Below the pieces are notes generated by a model. That model ran no database searches, was not told where the DNA came from, and was given only the letters and a program-made list of their open reading frames with translations. Made by a program: the position numbers and the translations under genes. Below are positions 26,893-36,180 of a stretch of DNA of 64,000 bases, in pieces. The stretch comes from SHVO01 sp050246995 (GTDB lineage Bacteria; Pseudomonadota; Alphaproteobacteria; Rhodospirillales; Rhodospirillaceae), in assembly GCA_050246995.1 (NCBI GenBank), contig JBFWVA010000016.1, positions 1 through 64,000 on the forward strand. The letters run 5' to 3'. Numbering within the stretch: the first letter of the stretch is position 1; each line of letters starts with the position of its first letter.

Positions 26893-28266
26893 ATGACGTC
26901 AGATGGAGAAACCGGGCCCGAGGCGCGGAAATTCAGCCCGCTCTATTCGTGGGTTGTTATTGGCGTTCTCATCCTTCTCTACACATCCAGTTTCATCGAC
27001 CGGCAAATCGTTGGTTTGATGGTCAAGCCGATCCGTGAGGATCTGCAGATTTCAGATACCGCATTCAGCCTGCTGTCCGGCTTTTCGTTCGCGCTGCTCT
27101 ACAGTATCGCCGGCGTGCCCGTCGGTTATGCGGTTGACCGGTGGAGTAGAAGCAAGCTCATTGCGATAGGCGTTTTCTTTTGGTCGGTGATGACCTTCGC
27201 CTGTGGTCTTGTGAATACCTATTGGCGGCTTTTCGCCGCACGCATCGGCGTCGGTATCGGCGAGGCTGTGCTGTCGCCGGCCAGCTACTCCCTTGTCAGC
27301 GATCTGTTCCCTCCCAACCGCCTGGCCCGCGCACTTTCCGTTTACACGCTCGGCGTTCCGCTCGGCTCGGGTCTCGCGCTGTTGATCGGTGGGCCGCTCG
27401 TGGAGGCCATCAGCAACATGGGAGAGGTCGAGGTGCCATTCATTGGTGATGTACGGCCATGGCAGGCCGTCTTTCTTGCCGTCGGCGCTCCCGGCTTCTT
27501 GCTGACGATCTTGAGCCTCTTGGTCGTGCGCGAACCGCCGCGCCACACGGTCCCCGGGGAAGACACGCCAGGTTTCGCTGTGGTCATGCGTTACATCTTT
27601 GCCAACGCGAAATTGTACGCGCCAATCTTCTTTGGCCTGACGCTGGTTGCGCTCATATGGTACGGCGCGGCCGCTTGGTATCCGGCTTATCTCCAGCGCG
27701 TCCACGGCTTCTCGGTTTCCGAAGCGGGGCTGTTTCTCGGTTTCTCGGCGCTCGTCTTTGGAATCATAGGCACGGCGTCGGGCGGGCTGATCGCGGACTG
27801 GTTTCTTGCGCGCGGCCATGCCGACGGCCACTGCCGGGTGGGCATGATTTTTAGTGTTGGCGTGCTGATCTGCAGCGGTCTTGGTCCGATTATACCGATC
27901 AAGTGGCTTTCTCTGACGTTGATCTCTTTGAATTCGCTGTTCGCCTTCACATGGATCGGCGTGAATGCGGCGGTTTTGCAAATCGTCACGCCGAACCGCA
28001 TGCGCGGCCAAGTCTCCGCGATCTACTTGTTTGTCGCCAACGCTATCGCCCTCGGGCTCGGGGCGACAACGGTCGCGATCGCGACAGACTATATTTTTAA
28101 GGACGACAACATGGTGGGGGCGTCAATTTCCCTGGTGTCTTTCGTGACGGTTATTTTGACGGTCGTGGTCATGCAGCCGGGCCGCAAACACGTTGCCGAG
28201 GTCGTGCGTCAACACATGTTTGTGACCAGTCCTCCGGGCGCTTTGCCGCAGGGCGCGCGGTCGTGA
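26893..28266 (+). CDS. MFS transporter, spinster-like
   Basis: A 457-residue inner-membrane protein with twelve hydrophobic helices. YSWVVIGVLILLYTSSFIDRQ and FALLYSIAGVPVGYAVDRWSR are typical of the spinster-like major facilitator group; the loop 2-3 motif GYAVDRWSRSK is present. Such transporters move lipids, organic anions or other small molecules, and the substrate is not evident. GGGGGAGG precedes ATG 26893. The following creatininase-like gene starts 42 bases after its stop, repeating the pattern of a creatininase-like gene beside a transporter. Confidence 0.85.
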   Translation: MTSDGETGPEARKFSPLYSWVVIGVLILLYTSSFIDRQIVGLMVKPIREDLQISDTAFSLLSGFSFALLYSIAGVPVGYAVDRWSRSKLIAIGVFFWSVMTFACGLVNTYWRLFAARIGVGIGEAVLSPASYSLVSDLFPPNRLARALSVYTLGVPLGSGLALLIGGPLVEAISNMGEVEVPFIGDVRPWQAVFLAVGAPGFLLTILSLLVVREPPRHTVPGEDTPGFAVVMRYIFANAKLYAPIFFGLTLVALIWYGAAAWYPAYLQRVHGFSVSEAGLFLGFSALVFGIIGTASGGLIADWFLARGHADGHCRVGMIFSVGVLICSGLGPIIPIKWLSLTLISLNSLFAFTWIGVNAAVLQIVTPNRMRGQVSAIYLFVANAIALGLGATTVAIATDYIFKDDNMVGASISLVSFVTVILTVVVMQPGRKHVAEVVRQHMFVTSPPGALPQGARS

Positions 28267-28307
28267 TATGGCTGTTACATTGGCATTTATCCTTGGGAGG
28301 AGCCTTG

Positions 28308-29147
28308 ATGCGTATTCTTAAAGTTGCTGCCCTTGCGCTGGCATTGTCGCCCGCGATTTCCATGAGCCACGCGGCCTACGCCGCTGCGGCCAACCAGTCG
28401 ATCGAATTCGAAAAGATGACATGGCCGGAAGTCAAAGCGGCGCTTGCGGCCGGCAAGACGACGGCCCTGTTCTACACGGGCGGCGTCGAGCAGCGCGGCC
28501 CGCAGAACGGTAACGGCGGCCATAACCTGATGGCGCAGGCGACCGTGAAAATGATCGCGGAACGCTTGGGCAACGCCATCGCGATGCCGGTCCTGCCGTT
28601 CACCCCGAACAACGCCAGTGCCGAACTGCCGGGCACCATCGGCCTGACGCCGGAGCTCCTGGGCGCGGTCCTGGAACGCATCTCGGAACAGGCGATTCAG
28701 AGCGGCTTTAAGAACGTGGTCATCATGGGTGACCACGGCGGCGGTCAGCCGAAGGTGTATCAGGACGTCGCGGCCAAGCTCGAAGCGAAGTATGCGCCGC
28801 AAGGCATCCACGTGTTCTATTGCGACGACGTCTACATCAAGGCCGGCGCCGATTTTGATAAGATCCTGGCCGAACGCGGTTATCCGCCCACTTCGCATGG
28901 CGGTATCACCGACACTTCGCTCATGATGTATCTCGACAAGAACAACGAGTATGTCCGCCGCGAACTCGTCCCGGTCACCAATGGTGATCCGGTGCCGAAG
29001 GAAGGCGAAAAGCCGGTGCGGAAGCTGAATAACGGCATCACCGGCGATCCGCGCCGCTCCACGGCCGAACTCGGTAAGGAGGAACTGGAGCATAAGGTCG
29101 GTTTTGCTGTGCGGCAGATTCAGAGCTTTATTCCGCCGAAGAAATAA
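28308..29147 (+). CDS. Secreted creatininase-family protein, second copy
   Basis: A 279-residue exported creatininase-like protein (signal peptide cut near AYA|AAA). The first metal motif reads GGVEQRGPQNGNGGHN, keeping the glutamate but replacing the ExH histidine by arginine and the later aspartate by histidine. The NGH-type motif is GDHGGG, so this histidine is kept, unlike in the copy at 19294. SHGGITDTSLMMYL matches the family's HAGxxETS helix. ATG 28308 has GGGAGG at 28295-28300; a GTG at 28263 overlapping the MFS gene is rejected. Probably a hydrolase of a cyclic or linear amide with a changed metal site. Confidence 0.75.
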   Translation: MRILKVAALALALSPAISMSHAAYAAAANQSIEFEKMTWPEVKAALAAGKTTALFYTGGVEQRGPQNGNGGHNLMAQATVKMIAERLGNAIAMPVLPFTPNNASAELPGTIGLTPELLGAVLERISEQAIQSGFKNVVIMGDHGGGQPKVYQDVAAKLEAKYAPQGIHVFYCDDVYIKAGADFDKILAERGYPPTSHGGITDTSLMMYLDKNNEYVRRELVPVTNGDPVPKEGEKPVRKLNNGITGDPRRSTAELGKEELEHKVGFAVRQIQSFIPPKK

Positions 29148-29165
29148 TACCGGAACTTCGACAGC

Positions 29166-29200
29166 AAAGGGCGGGAACGCATGTTCCCGCCCTTTTTATT
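29166..29200 (+). terminator. Rho-independent terminator
   Basis: A 13-bp perfect stem (29166-29178 with 29183-29195, GCAT loop) runs into TTTTTATT. It ends the MFS/creatininase-like transcript. Confidence 0.85.
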
Positions 29201-29688
29201 TGAACGGTGCTAGAGCAGCGATTTTTATAGGCGCGCTGCTTTATGCAGTAGAAAGACTAAATCGAATGCAAAAATGTCACTTCAACCAAAATCATGCATG
29301 AAACGCACTGATTCGATTAAGTTTGCATGAACTTTTCCTATTGAAACCGCTACCAATTAAGGCCGATGATCTATCGCTGCACCGCACCCATAGGGGTGCC
29401 GGCAGTGCCGTGTAAGTGTTGCTAACTCGCCTTCTTGCTATCCGACGCCGGCGTCAAATGGGGGATGCCGTTATTGGGGGACGTCGATGTTGCGCGTAAT
29501 CACGATCTTATCTTCGCCAAGAATAATTCTGAATGACGCGTATTCGCGTGGGATCGACGCGACCCCGTTGCCGTCCGCGCGCTCGTTTTGCATTGCATCA
29601 ACTTTCGTCTGCGCATGAGTGATCTAGAATTGAGACCGCCCTACGTCTTTTAAGCCAGGCTACCGGATTGCTTCGTTAGGGACTGAGG
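29201..29688. other. 488-base intergenic region before the amidase array
   Basis: No gene was found here. It is more AT-rich than its surroundings around 29215-29350 and should carry the promoter of the first amidase. Two copies of TGCATGAA (29295-29302 and 29324-29331) and an inverted pair ATCGAAT/ATTCGAT (29261-29267 and 29311-29317) could be regulator sites; this is speculative. Confidence 0.3.
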
Positions 29689-31287
29689 ATGAACCGCTCT
29701 TCGGCTTGTTTAGCGCTGCTGCTGTCGACGTCGCTCTTCGCCTGTTCGAAACAGGAAGAGACGCCGAAGCTGTATGCCGTCGAAGAGGTGCCCCTCAGTC
29801 AGGTTTCGGCTGATCTCGCCAGCGGGGCGACGACATCCGTCGCAGCCACCGAGGCGTATATCGCCCGTATGAAGGAATACGATGGCGGCTTGAACGCGGT
29901 CATTCTTATCGCGCCGGATGCCCTCCAGCAGGCCGCGGCTTCCGATCAACGGCGCAAAGCCGGTAATGCTATCGGACCGCTCGACGGGGTTCCTGTTCTC
30001 TTCAAGGACAACCTCGACGCGACGGGTATGCCGACGACGGCAGGATCCTTTGCCCTGGAGGCCAATCTGCCCGCACAGGATTCCGAGGTTGTGAAACGTT
30101 TGCGCGGCGCGGGCGTGGTGATCCTCGGCAAGGTAAACACCTCTCAGTTCGCGGGCTTCCGTAATACCAAGGCGTTCAATGGTTCTACGGTGGGCCAGGG
30201 GCCGCACAATCCCTACGACCTGACGCGCACCGCCGGTGGCTCAAGCAATGGTTCGGGTATCGCCGCCTCGGTGAGCTTCGCGGCCGGCACGATTGGAACT
30301 GAAACCAGCGGCTCGATCACAAGCCCCTCATCGCTGAATGGCGTCGTCGGCCTTAAGCCGACGATCGCGCTTGTCTCGCGGCGCGGGATTGTCCCTATCA
30401 GCTTGACGCAGGACACCGCCGGTCCAATGACCCGCACGGTCCGCGACGCTGCGATGCTCCTAACGGTGATCGCCGGCAGCGACCCCGCCGACCGTTGGTC
30501 GGTCGATGCCGATGCGCACAAGGCCGACTACGTCAGCGCGCTCGATGCCGGCGCTCTTAGCGGTAAGCGCTTGGGCGTCGTCCGCGGCCTTCGCGGATAC
30601 AACGAACGGACTCAGCCGGTTCTCGACGAGGCGTTGGCCGTCCTAACAACCCAAGGCGCCGAGCTCGTTGAAATTTCCAACGACGCCTTTGTGGACGTCA
30701 GCCCGGAAATGCGCGTGATCCTCCTGCATGACTTTAAGGAGGATCTGAATGCCTACCTCGCAGGTACGCCGGCGACCGTGAAGGTACGTACATTGACCGA
30801 CCTCATCGCTTTCAGCAAATCCGACCCGCGCGAGAGTATGCACGCGATGGATTTGTTCGAAGACGCCGACGCAACGACCGGCGGCCGCCAAAATCCGGAA
30901 TACATCAAGAATCTTGAATATGCGAAACGCACGACCCAGGCCGAAGGCATCGACAAAATGTTGCAGGCCAATAACGTCGTTGCGCTTGTGACAATCACCG
31001 GCAACACCGCGCAGCCCATTCCGCCTGACGGCATGGCTAGCGGCCATCCTGTCGCGCTTGTCCCAAAAGGCCAAACAACACCTTCGATCACCACTTATGC
31101 CGCGGTGGCCGGCTATCCGCACCTCACTGTCCCAATGGGGGAGGTAAGCGGACTGCCGGTCGGCCTGTCGTTCGTTGGAACGGCGTGGGCTGAACCGCTC
31201 CTGATGTCTCTTGGCTACGCGTACGAACAAGCCTCGCACAAACGTCTACCGCCGGCGGCCTACAAGGCCGGCGCCGCTCCGAAATAA
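29689..31287 (+). CDS. Lipoprotein amidase, peptide-amidase (Pam)-like, copy 1
   Basis: A 532-residue amidase-signature enzyme anchored as a lipoprotein: lipobox LFAC with C19, serine at +2, so outer-membrane sorting is expected. The Lys/cis-Ser/Ser triad is K106 (LFKDN), S185 (GGSSNGSG) and S209 (GTETSGSIT). The spacings 79 and 24 equal those of Stenotrophomonas peptide amidase (K123, S202, S226, from memory). Segments such as GVVGLKPTIALVSRRGIVPIS and QDTAGPM also point to the Pam branch, which removes C-terminal amides from peptides. The canonical arginine after the nucleophile (GGSxR) is threonine here. It belongs to the 'GLKPT' subgroup. It is the first of ten paralogues; a TonB-dependent receptor gene follows 99 bases later. 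Actual substrate unknown. Confidence 0.85.
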   Translation: MNRSSACLALLLSTSLFACSKQEETPKLYAVEEVPLSQVSADLASGATTSVAATEAYIARMKEYDGGLNAVILIAPDALQQAAASDQRRKAGNAIGPLDGVPVLFKDNLDATGMPTTAGSFALEANLPAQDSEVVKRLRGAGVVILGKVNTSQFAGFRNTKAFNGSTVGQGPHNPYDLTRTAGGSSNGSGIAASVSFAAGTIGTETSGSITSPSSLNGVVGLKPTIALVSRRGIVPISLTQDTAGPMTRTVRDAAMLLTVIAGSDPADRWSVDADAHKADYVSALDAGALSGKRLGVVRGLRGYNERTQPVLDEALAVLTTQGAELVEISNDAFVDVSPEMRVILLHDFKEDLNAYLAGTPATVKVRTLTDLIAFSKSDPRESMHAMDLFEDADATTGGRQNPEYIKNLEYAKRTTQAEGIDKMLQANNVVALVTITGNTAQPIPPDGMASGHPVALVPKGQTTPSITTYAAVAGYPHLTVPMGEVSGLPVGLSFVGTAWAEPLLMSLGYAYEQASHKRLPPAAYKAGAAPK

Positions 31288-31386
31288 TTTGCGTCTGGGA
31301 GGGTGGGCGTAACCCACCGAGTGTTACGGAACTAATTAGGGTGTGGTGTCAGCAGACACTACGAAATCAAAAGGGGAAAAAGTCCT

Positions 31387-32169
31387 ATGATGAAGCTTTC
31401 ATACGGTTCGAATACGAAGCGGCGCGTTTTGACCTCGGTCAGCGCGGCCGCCCTGGTTGCCGCTGTCTCCAGCGCGGCCTTCGCACAAGAGCAGCTTGCG
31501 CAGGCACAGCCTGCCGCCGCTGCTTCTCTCGATGAAATCGTCGTCACCGGTTCGCGCGTCGTGCGCGATGGTTACGAAGCTCCGACGCCTGTTTCGGTTC
31601 TTGGCGTTTCGGAATTGAACACCATGGCCACGGCGAATATCGCGGATTCCATCAACCGTTTACCCGCCCTCGCCAGCAGTTTGTCGACGCGTGGCGGTTC
31701 GTCGACTGCCGATATGACTGGCGGGATCAACAATCTCAATTTGCGCGGGATAAATCCGACCCGCACGCTGGTGCTCGTCGATGGTAAGCGCATCGTCGGA
31801 TCGACTTTGGCCGGCTTTAACAACAACGGCGGCGCGGTGGACATCAACACTGTTCCGACCGGTCTCGTTTCGCGTGTGGATATCGTCACAGGCGGCGCCT
31901 CCGCGGCCTATGGGTCCGATGCATTGGCCGGCGTTGTAAATTTTGTATTCGACAAAGAGTACACGGGCGTAAAGGGCGATATTCAAGGCGGCATCACCAC
32001 CTACGGCGATAACGAAAACTATAAGGTCGAATTGACGGTCGGCGTGCCGTTCGCGGGCGGGCGCGGCCATTTCCTCGCGTATGGGGAAAACGGCTTTGAA
32101 AATGGCGCGCGTCGTGAAGACCGTGCCTGGTCAGAAAATAATCTCGCGATCGCCGTCAACCCGGCCTAA
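31387..32169 (+). pseudogene. TonB-dependent receptor, N-terminal part before in-frame stop
   Basis: This frame encodes the first 260 residues of a TonB-dependent outer-membrane receptor. It has a signal peptide (cut near AFA|QEQ), a TonB box (LDEIVVTG, ~48-55) and a complete plug domain with LNLRGINPTRTLVLVDGKR and GGASAAYGSDALAGVVNFV, then the first barrel strands. It ends at TAA 32167-32169 (codon 261). The same frame then continues without interruption to 34347, coding the rest of the barrel, so the two parts were one gene of about 985 residues. GGGGA upstream supports the start. The stop could be a real inactivating mutation or an assembly error. Confidence 0.8.
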
Positions 32170-32202
32170 GCGGCCGGCAACGGACAGCCGCAATACATCA
32201 CG

Positions 32203-34347
32203 ATGGCGAACTTCAACCCGAGCACCGCAACTTATGGCGGCCTTATCATTGGCTGCGCTGGCTTCACTGGGACTTCTTGCCCACTCCGTGGCACGCAATT
32301 CCTCGAAAATGGCGCCCCGGCGCCGTATCGCTTCGGGACCATTTCCGGGCAGGTGCAAGTAGGTGGCGACGGAACAAACCGTTACGACCGTATCTCCTCT
32401 ATCGTTACGAAGTTGATGCGCGCGAACACCTACTTCCGCCTCAGCTATGATCTCGCCGATAACGTCAATGCCTTTGCTGAATATGGCTGGGCTTATACTC
32501 TCAACCGCTCGGCCGACAGCGTGCCCCAGTTCCAACTGGGCAGCTTGACCGTCCAGCAGGACAACGCTTTTATCCCTGCCTCCGTCCGCGCGACCATGGC
32601 GGCGAATGGCATCACGAACTTTACCTTAGGCACCACGCTGGTCGGCCAGGTCCCGGGCTTCGGCAATAAGAACGAGCGCGTGCAGCGTCGGTACGTCGCG
32701 GGCATAGAGGGGTCCTTCGATGCCTTCGAATCAGATTGGACCTGGGATGCGTACTATCAGCGGAGCACCACGCATGCGTCGGTCCGCACGCCTGACGACT
32801 TGCTGAGTGGGGTCGGCTCTACGGTCTTCCGCAGCGCCATCGACGCCGTTGTCAATCCGGCTAACGGTCAGATCGTCTGCCGTGTAAACATCGACACGAA
32901 TCCGGCCAACGATTTGCCGGGATGCGTGCCGTTCAATGTCATGGGTACGAACGTCAACTCCAGCGCTGCAATCGATTACGTAACCGACACCGGTTATGCG
33001 CTCATCTATCTGCAGCAGGACGTTGCGGCGGCTAGCGTATCAGGCGAGCCATTTTCCTCATGGGCCGGTCCGGTATCGGTCGCTTTTGGTCTTGAGCACC
33101 GCACGGAAAAAGTCGGCGGAATTGCCAGCACGAAAGACGTCAACCGTCACTTCTTCGCAGGCAATTTCACTGCTTCCGTGGGCAAGTATTCGGTGACCGA
33201 GGGCTTCTTAGAAACAGTCATTCCGCTGGCGAGCGAAGAAAGCTGGGCGAAGCAGCTTGATTTGAACGCCGCGGTCCGCGCGACGGACTACAGCACGTCC
33301 GGCTTTGTCGCGACGTGGAAAGTCGGCGCAACATGGAAGCCGATCGACGACGTCACCTTCCGTGCAACGCGTTCACGTGACATTCGTGCGCCAAATCTGG
33401 GCGACCTGTTCCTCGCAGGCCGTTCGGGTACCGGTACGGTGCTCGATAAGTTCAATAATGACCGCCCAACGGTTATCGTCACCCGCGCTGCGGGCTGCGA
33501 TCCTGCGGTTGGTTGTACTCTGACGCCTGAAAAGGCCGACACCACCGGTATTGGTGTGGTGGTGCAACCCTCGTTCCTACCCGGCTTCGGCGCATCGGTA
33601 GACTTCTTCAATATCGACATGAAAGACGCTATCGTGACGCTCGGTTCGCAAAATTACGTGGATCGCTGCTTCGCGGGCGAAACCGCGCTTTGCAACTATA
33701 TCGAGCGAGATGCCGCTGGGCTTATCGTCGGCGTGAAGGTGTTGCCGGCCAACGTGTTGTCGCAGACCGCACGCGGTATCGATTTCGAGACCAGCTATCG
33801 TTTCGATCTCTCCGACATCAGCGAAGATATGAGTGGCGGGATCACCTTGCGTGCCCTTGCTACGAAATACATCAAGCTGGAAACTATCGACGGGGCGTTC
33901 TCGGTGGATGGCGCCGGCGTGCTCGCCGACGGCGCGGGCGGCTTTGCATCGACCGGGGGAATGTTCGCTCCCGACTTGAAGTATCTCGTGTCGGCGGCCT
34001 ATTCCGGTGAGAACTTCGGAGCCAATCTTACGGCGCGCGGTTGGAATTCTGGTGTCTACAATAACTCCGTAACGGTGTGCACCAGCGGCTGCCCGGCGTC
34101 CACCGTGGCACGTCCAACAATTGGCTTTGAAAATAAGGTGCCCGGCGTCGTCTACTTCGATATCGCACTTAACTACAAGCTTATGGACGGCGCTATCGAG
34201 ACGTTTTTCGTGACTGAAAACGTGTTCAATAAACAGCCCCCCATTATCGGCGCCCCGGCTGGGAACGCTTTCTACAGCGGGATGGGTAATAAACAATACG
34301 ATCTGGTTGGTCGCAGCTTCCGTCTCGGAACGCGTTTCAAGTTCTAA
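32203..34347 (+). pseudogene. TonB-dependent receptor, C-terminal barrel after in-frame stop
   Basis: The continuation, in the same frame, of the receptor begun at 31387. Eleven codons (32170-32202) separate the TAA from the first ATG, and those codons also read naturally as receptor sequence (A-A-G-N-G-Q-P-Q-Y). The 714 residues include the usual C-terminal landmarks: FRATRSRDIRAPNLGDLF, a VDFFNIDMKDAI strand, and a final strand ending RLGTRFKF with terminal phenylalanine. No ribosome site or signal peptide precedes ATG 32203, so this half would not reach the outer membrane unaided. In the amidase array such a receptor would be the natural importer of larger substrates. Confidence 0.8.
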
Positions 34348-34362
34348 TTAGCGCTCTAAAGG

Positions 34363-34398
34363 CGAAGGGAGGCAGAAGTGCCTCCCTTCGTTCTTTCT
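34363..34398 (+). terminator. Rho-independent terminator after the receptor gene
   Basis: A 12-bp perfect stem (34363-34374 with 34379-34390, GAAG loop) is followed by TTCTTTCT. It separates the receptor from the amidase at 34447 and shows that a GTG at 34378 is not a start codon. Confidence 0.85.
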
Positions 34399-34446
34399 AC
34401 GGCTTCGACTTCTCATCGTTCGCTTTATTGTACCGGGGACGTGAAG

Positions 34447-36036
34447 ATGACGTATCGGCAGCTGACCGCCGCGGCACTAATGCTCTCATTGACCGTTGGC
34501 GCCTGTTCTCGGGAAGAACCAGCCAAGCCTTATGCCGTTGAAGACGTCCCGCTCTCGCAGATCTCCGCAGACCTGGCCGCCGGCAAAGCGAGCGCGGTCG
34601 GCATCACCGAAGCATATATCGAACGCATCAAGACTTACGACGCGCCGTTGAAGGCCGTCATTATGATCGCTCCCGACGCCCTCCAGCAGGCTGCCGCATC
34701 CGATCAGCGGCGCAAAGATGGTAAGGCTATCGGCCCGATGGACGGGATACCCATCCTTCTGAAAGACAACATCGACGCCAAGGGTATGCCGACCACTGCC
34801 GGTTCCTACGCGCTCGAACACAACATTCCAGCTCAGGATGCGGATTTGACGCGCCGTTTGCGGGAAGCTGGTGCCGTGATCCTCGGAAAAGTGAACACGA
34901 ATCAATTCGCCGGATTACGCACGACGCAGGGACTGCTCGGCAGCACCGTGGGTGGAATGCCGCACAATCCATATGATCTTGCCCGCACGCCAGCTGGTTC
35001 CAGCAACGGCTCGGGCATTGCGGCGGCGGTCAGTTTCTCGGCCGCCACGGTTGGAACGTGTACAACGGGCTCGGTGATCGGTCCGGCGTCTCTTATGGGC
35101 CTGGTTAGTATGCGCCCGACAATCGCGCTGATTTCGCGCGGCGGCATTGTGCCGATCAGCTTAGGTCAGGACACCGCAGGTCCGATGGCGCGTAACGTCA
35201 CGGATGCGGCGATGATGATGAATATCATGGCCGGGACCGAAGCCCGCGACCCGGCTTCCGCCGAAGCCGATGCACACAAGACCGATTACGTAAAAGCACT
35301 CTCCACCGAGGCGCTAAAGGGCACGAAGATCGGCGTCATTCGCGGAATGTCGGGCTACTCCGATGTCACGAAGCCGCTCTTCGACGATGCGCTGGCTGTG
35401 TTGACGGCGCAAGGCGCGGAACTCGTCGATATCCCCGCTGATATATTCGAGGACCTGAGCCAAGAGCAGCGCGTGATCCTGGTTTACGACTTCAAGCAGG
35501 ATCTGAATGCCTATCTCGCCGCGTCCGCGCCAGCGCAGAAGGTGCGCACAATGACGGACCTTGTAGCATTCAATAAAGCGGATCCGCGCGAGAACATGTG
35601 GAGCCAGGATCTTGTCGAGGCTGCCGAGGCGACAACGGGAAGGGACAATCCCGAATACGTGAACGCCTTGACCTATGCGAAGACCAAGGCCGGGCCCGAG
35701 GGCTATGACAAGGCCTTCGCATATGGGGTGGTTGCCGTCGTGACGCCGACCGGCCAACCGGCCGGGCTCATTCCGCCGCCGGGCACCGCAGGCCATACAA
35801 TTTCAGCGCGCCCGAAGGGAAGCTCGCCGCCGTCGCCGAGCATGTATGCCGCGCTTGCCGGCTATCCGAATCTCACGGTGCCGATGGGCCAGGTAGAGGG
35901 TCTGCCGGTAGGTCTTTCTTTTATCGGCCCGAAGTGGTCGGAAGCCGTACTCTTATCGATGGCCTACGCCTACGAACAAGCCTCTCATAAGCGTGTTGCT
36001 CCCGCAGCGTACAAGCAGGCGGTTGCATCAAAATAA
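34447..36036 (+). CDS. Lipoprotein amidase, Pam-like, copy 2
   Basis: A 529-residue paralogue of the enzyme at 29689. Lipobox VGAC with C20 and serine at +2. Triad K106, S185 and S209. The loop before the nucleophile reads GTCTTGSVI, with cysteine 205 where all the other lipoprotein copies have Asp or Glu, a change likely to affect the active site. It is in the 'RPTIALISR' subgroup (Arg instead of Lys in GLKPT). The start is ATG 34447, right after the receptor terminator, so this gene must begin a new transcript. The next amidase begins 144 bases later. Confidence 0.85.
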   Translation: MTYRQLTAAALMLSLTVGACSREEPAKPYAVEDVPLSQISADLAAGKASAVGITEAYIERIKTYDAPLKAVIMIAPDALQQAAASDQRRKDGKAIGPMDGIPILLKDNIDAKGMPTTAGSYALEHNIPAQDADLTRRLREAGAVILGKVNTNQFAGLRTTQGLLGSTVGGMPHNPYDLARTPAGSSNGSGIAAAVSFSAATVGTCTTGSVIGPASLMGLVSMRPTIALISRGGIVPISLGQDTAGPMARNVTDAAMMMNIMAGTEARDPASAEADAHKTDYVKALSTEALKGTKIGVIRGMSGYSDVTKPLFDDALAVLTAQGAELVDIPADIFEDLSQEQRVILVYDFKQDLNAYLAASAPAQKVRTMTDLVAFNKADPRENMWSQDLVEAAEATTGRDNPEYVNALTYAKTKAGPEGYDKAFAYGVVAVVTPTGQPAGLIPPPGTAGHTISARPKGSSPPSPSMYAALAGYPNLTVPMGQVEGLPVGLSFIGPKWSEAVLLSMAYAYEQASHKRVAPAAYKQAVASK

Positions 36037-36180
36037 GGAGCTATCGTCCAATTAGCCGGCGCTTCGAGCGAGGTGTAGCCTGAACCAAACGCAGCGGAGC
36101 GTTTCCAACAATAAATCCGCCCAGAACTTCTCGTTTTGCGCCGCCTGAGCGCCACTCCATAATTTCATAAGGATGCGAAA

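Noticed and set aside
32167..32169. Selenocysteine or pyrrolysine decoding at the receptor's internal stop
   Set aside because: The codon is TAA, which is not used for either amino acid.
34378..34446. GTG 34378 as start of amidase copy 2
   Set aside because: It lies inside the terminator hairpin of the receptor gene; ATG 34447 directly begins a normal lipoprotein signal.
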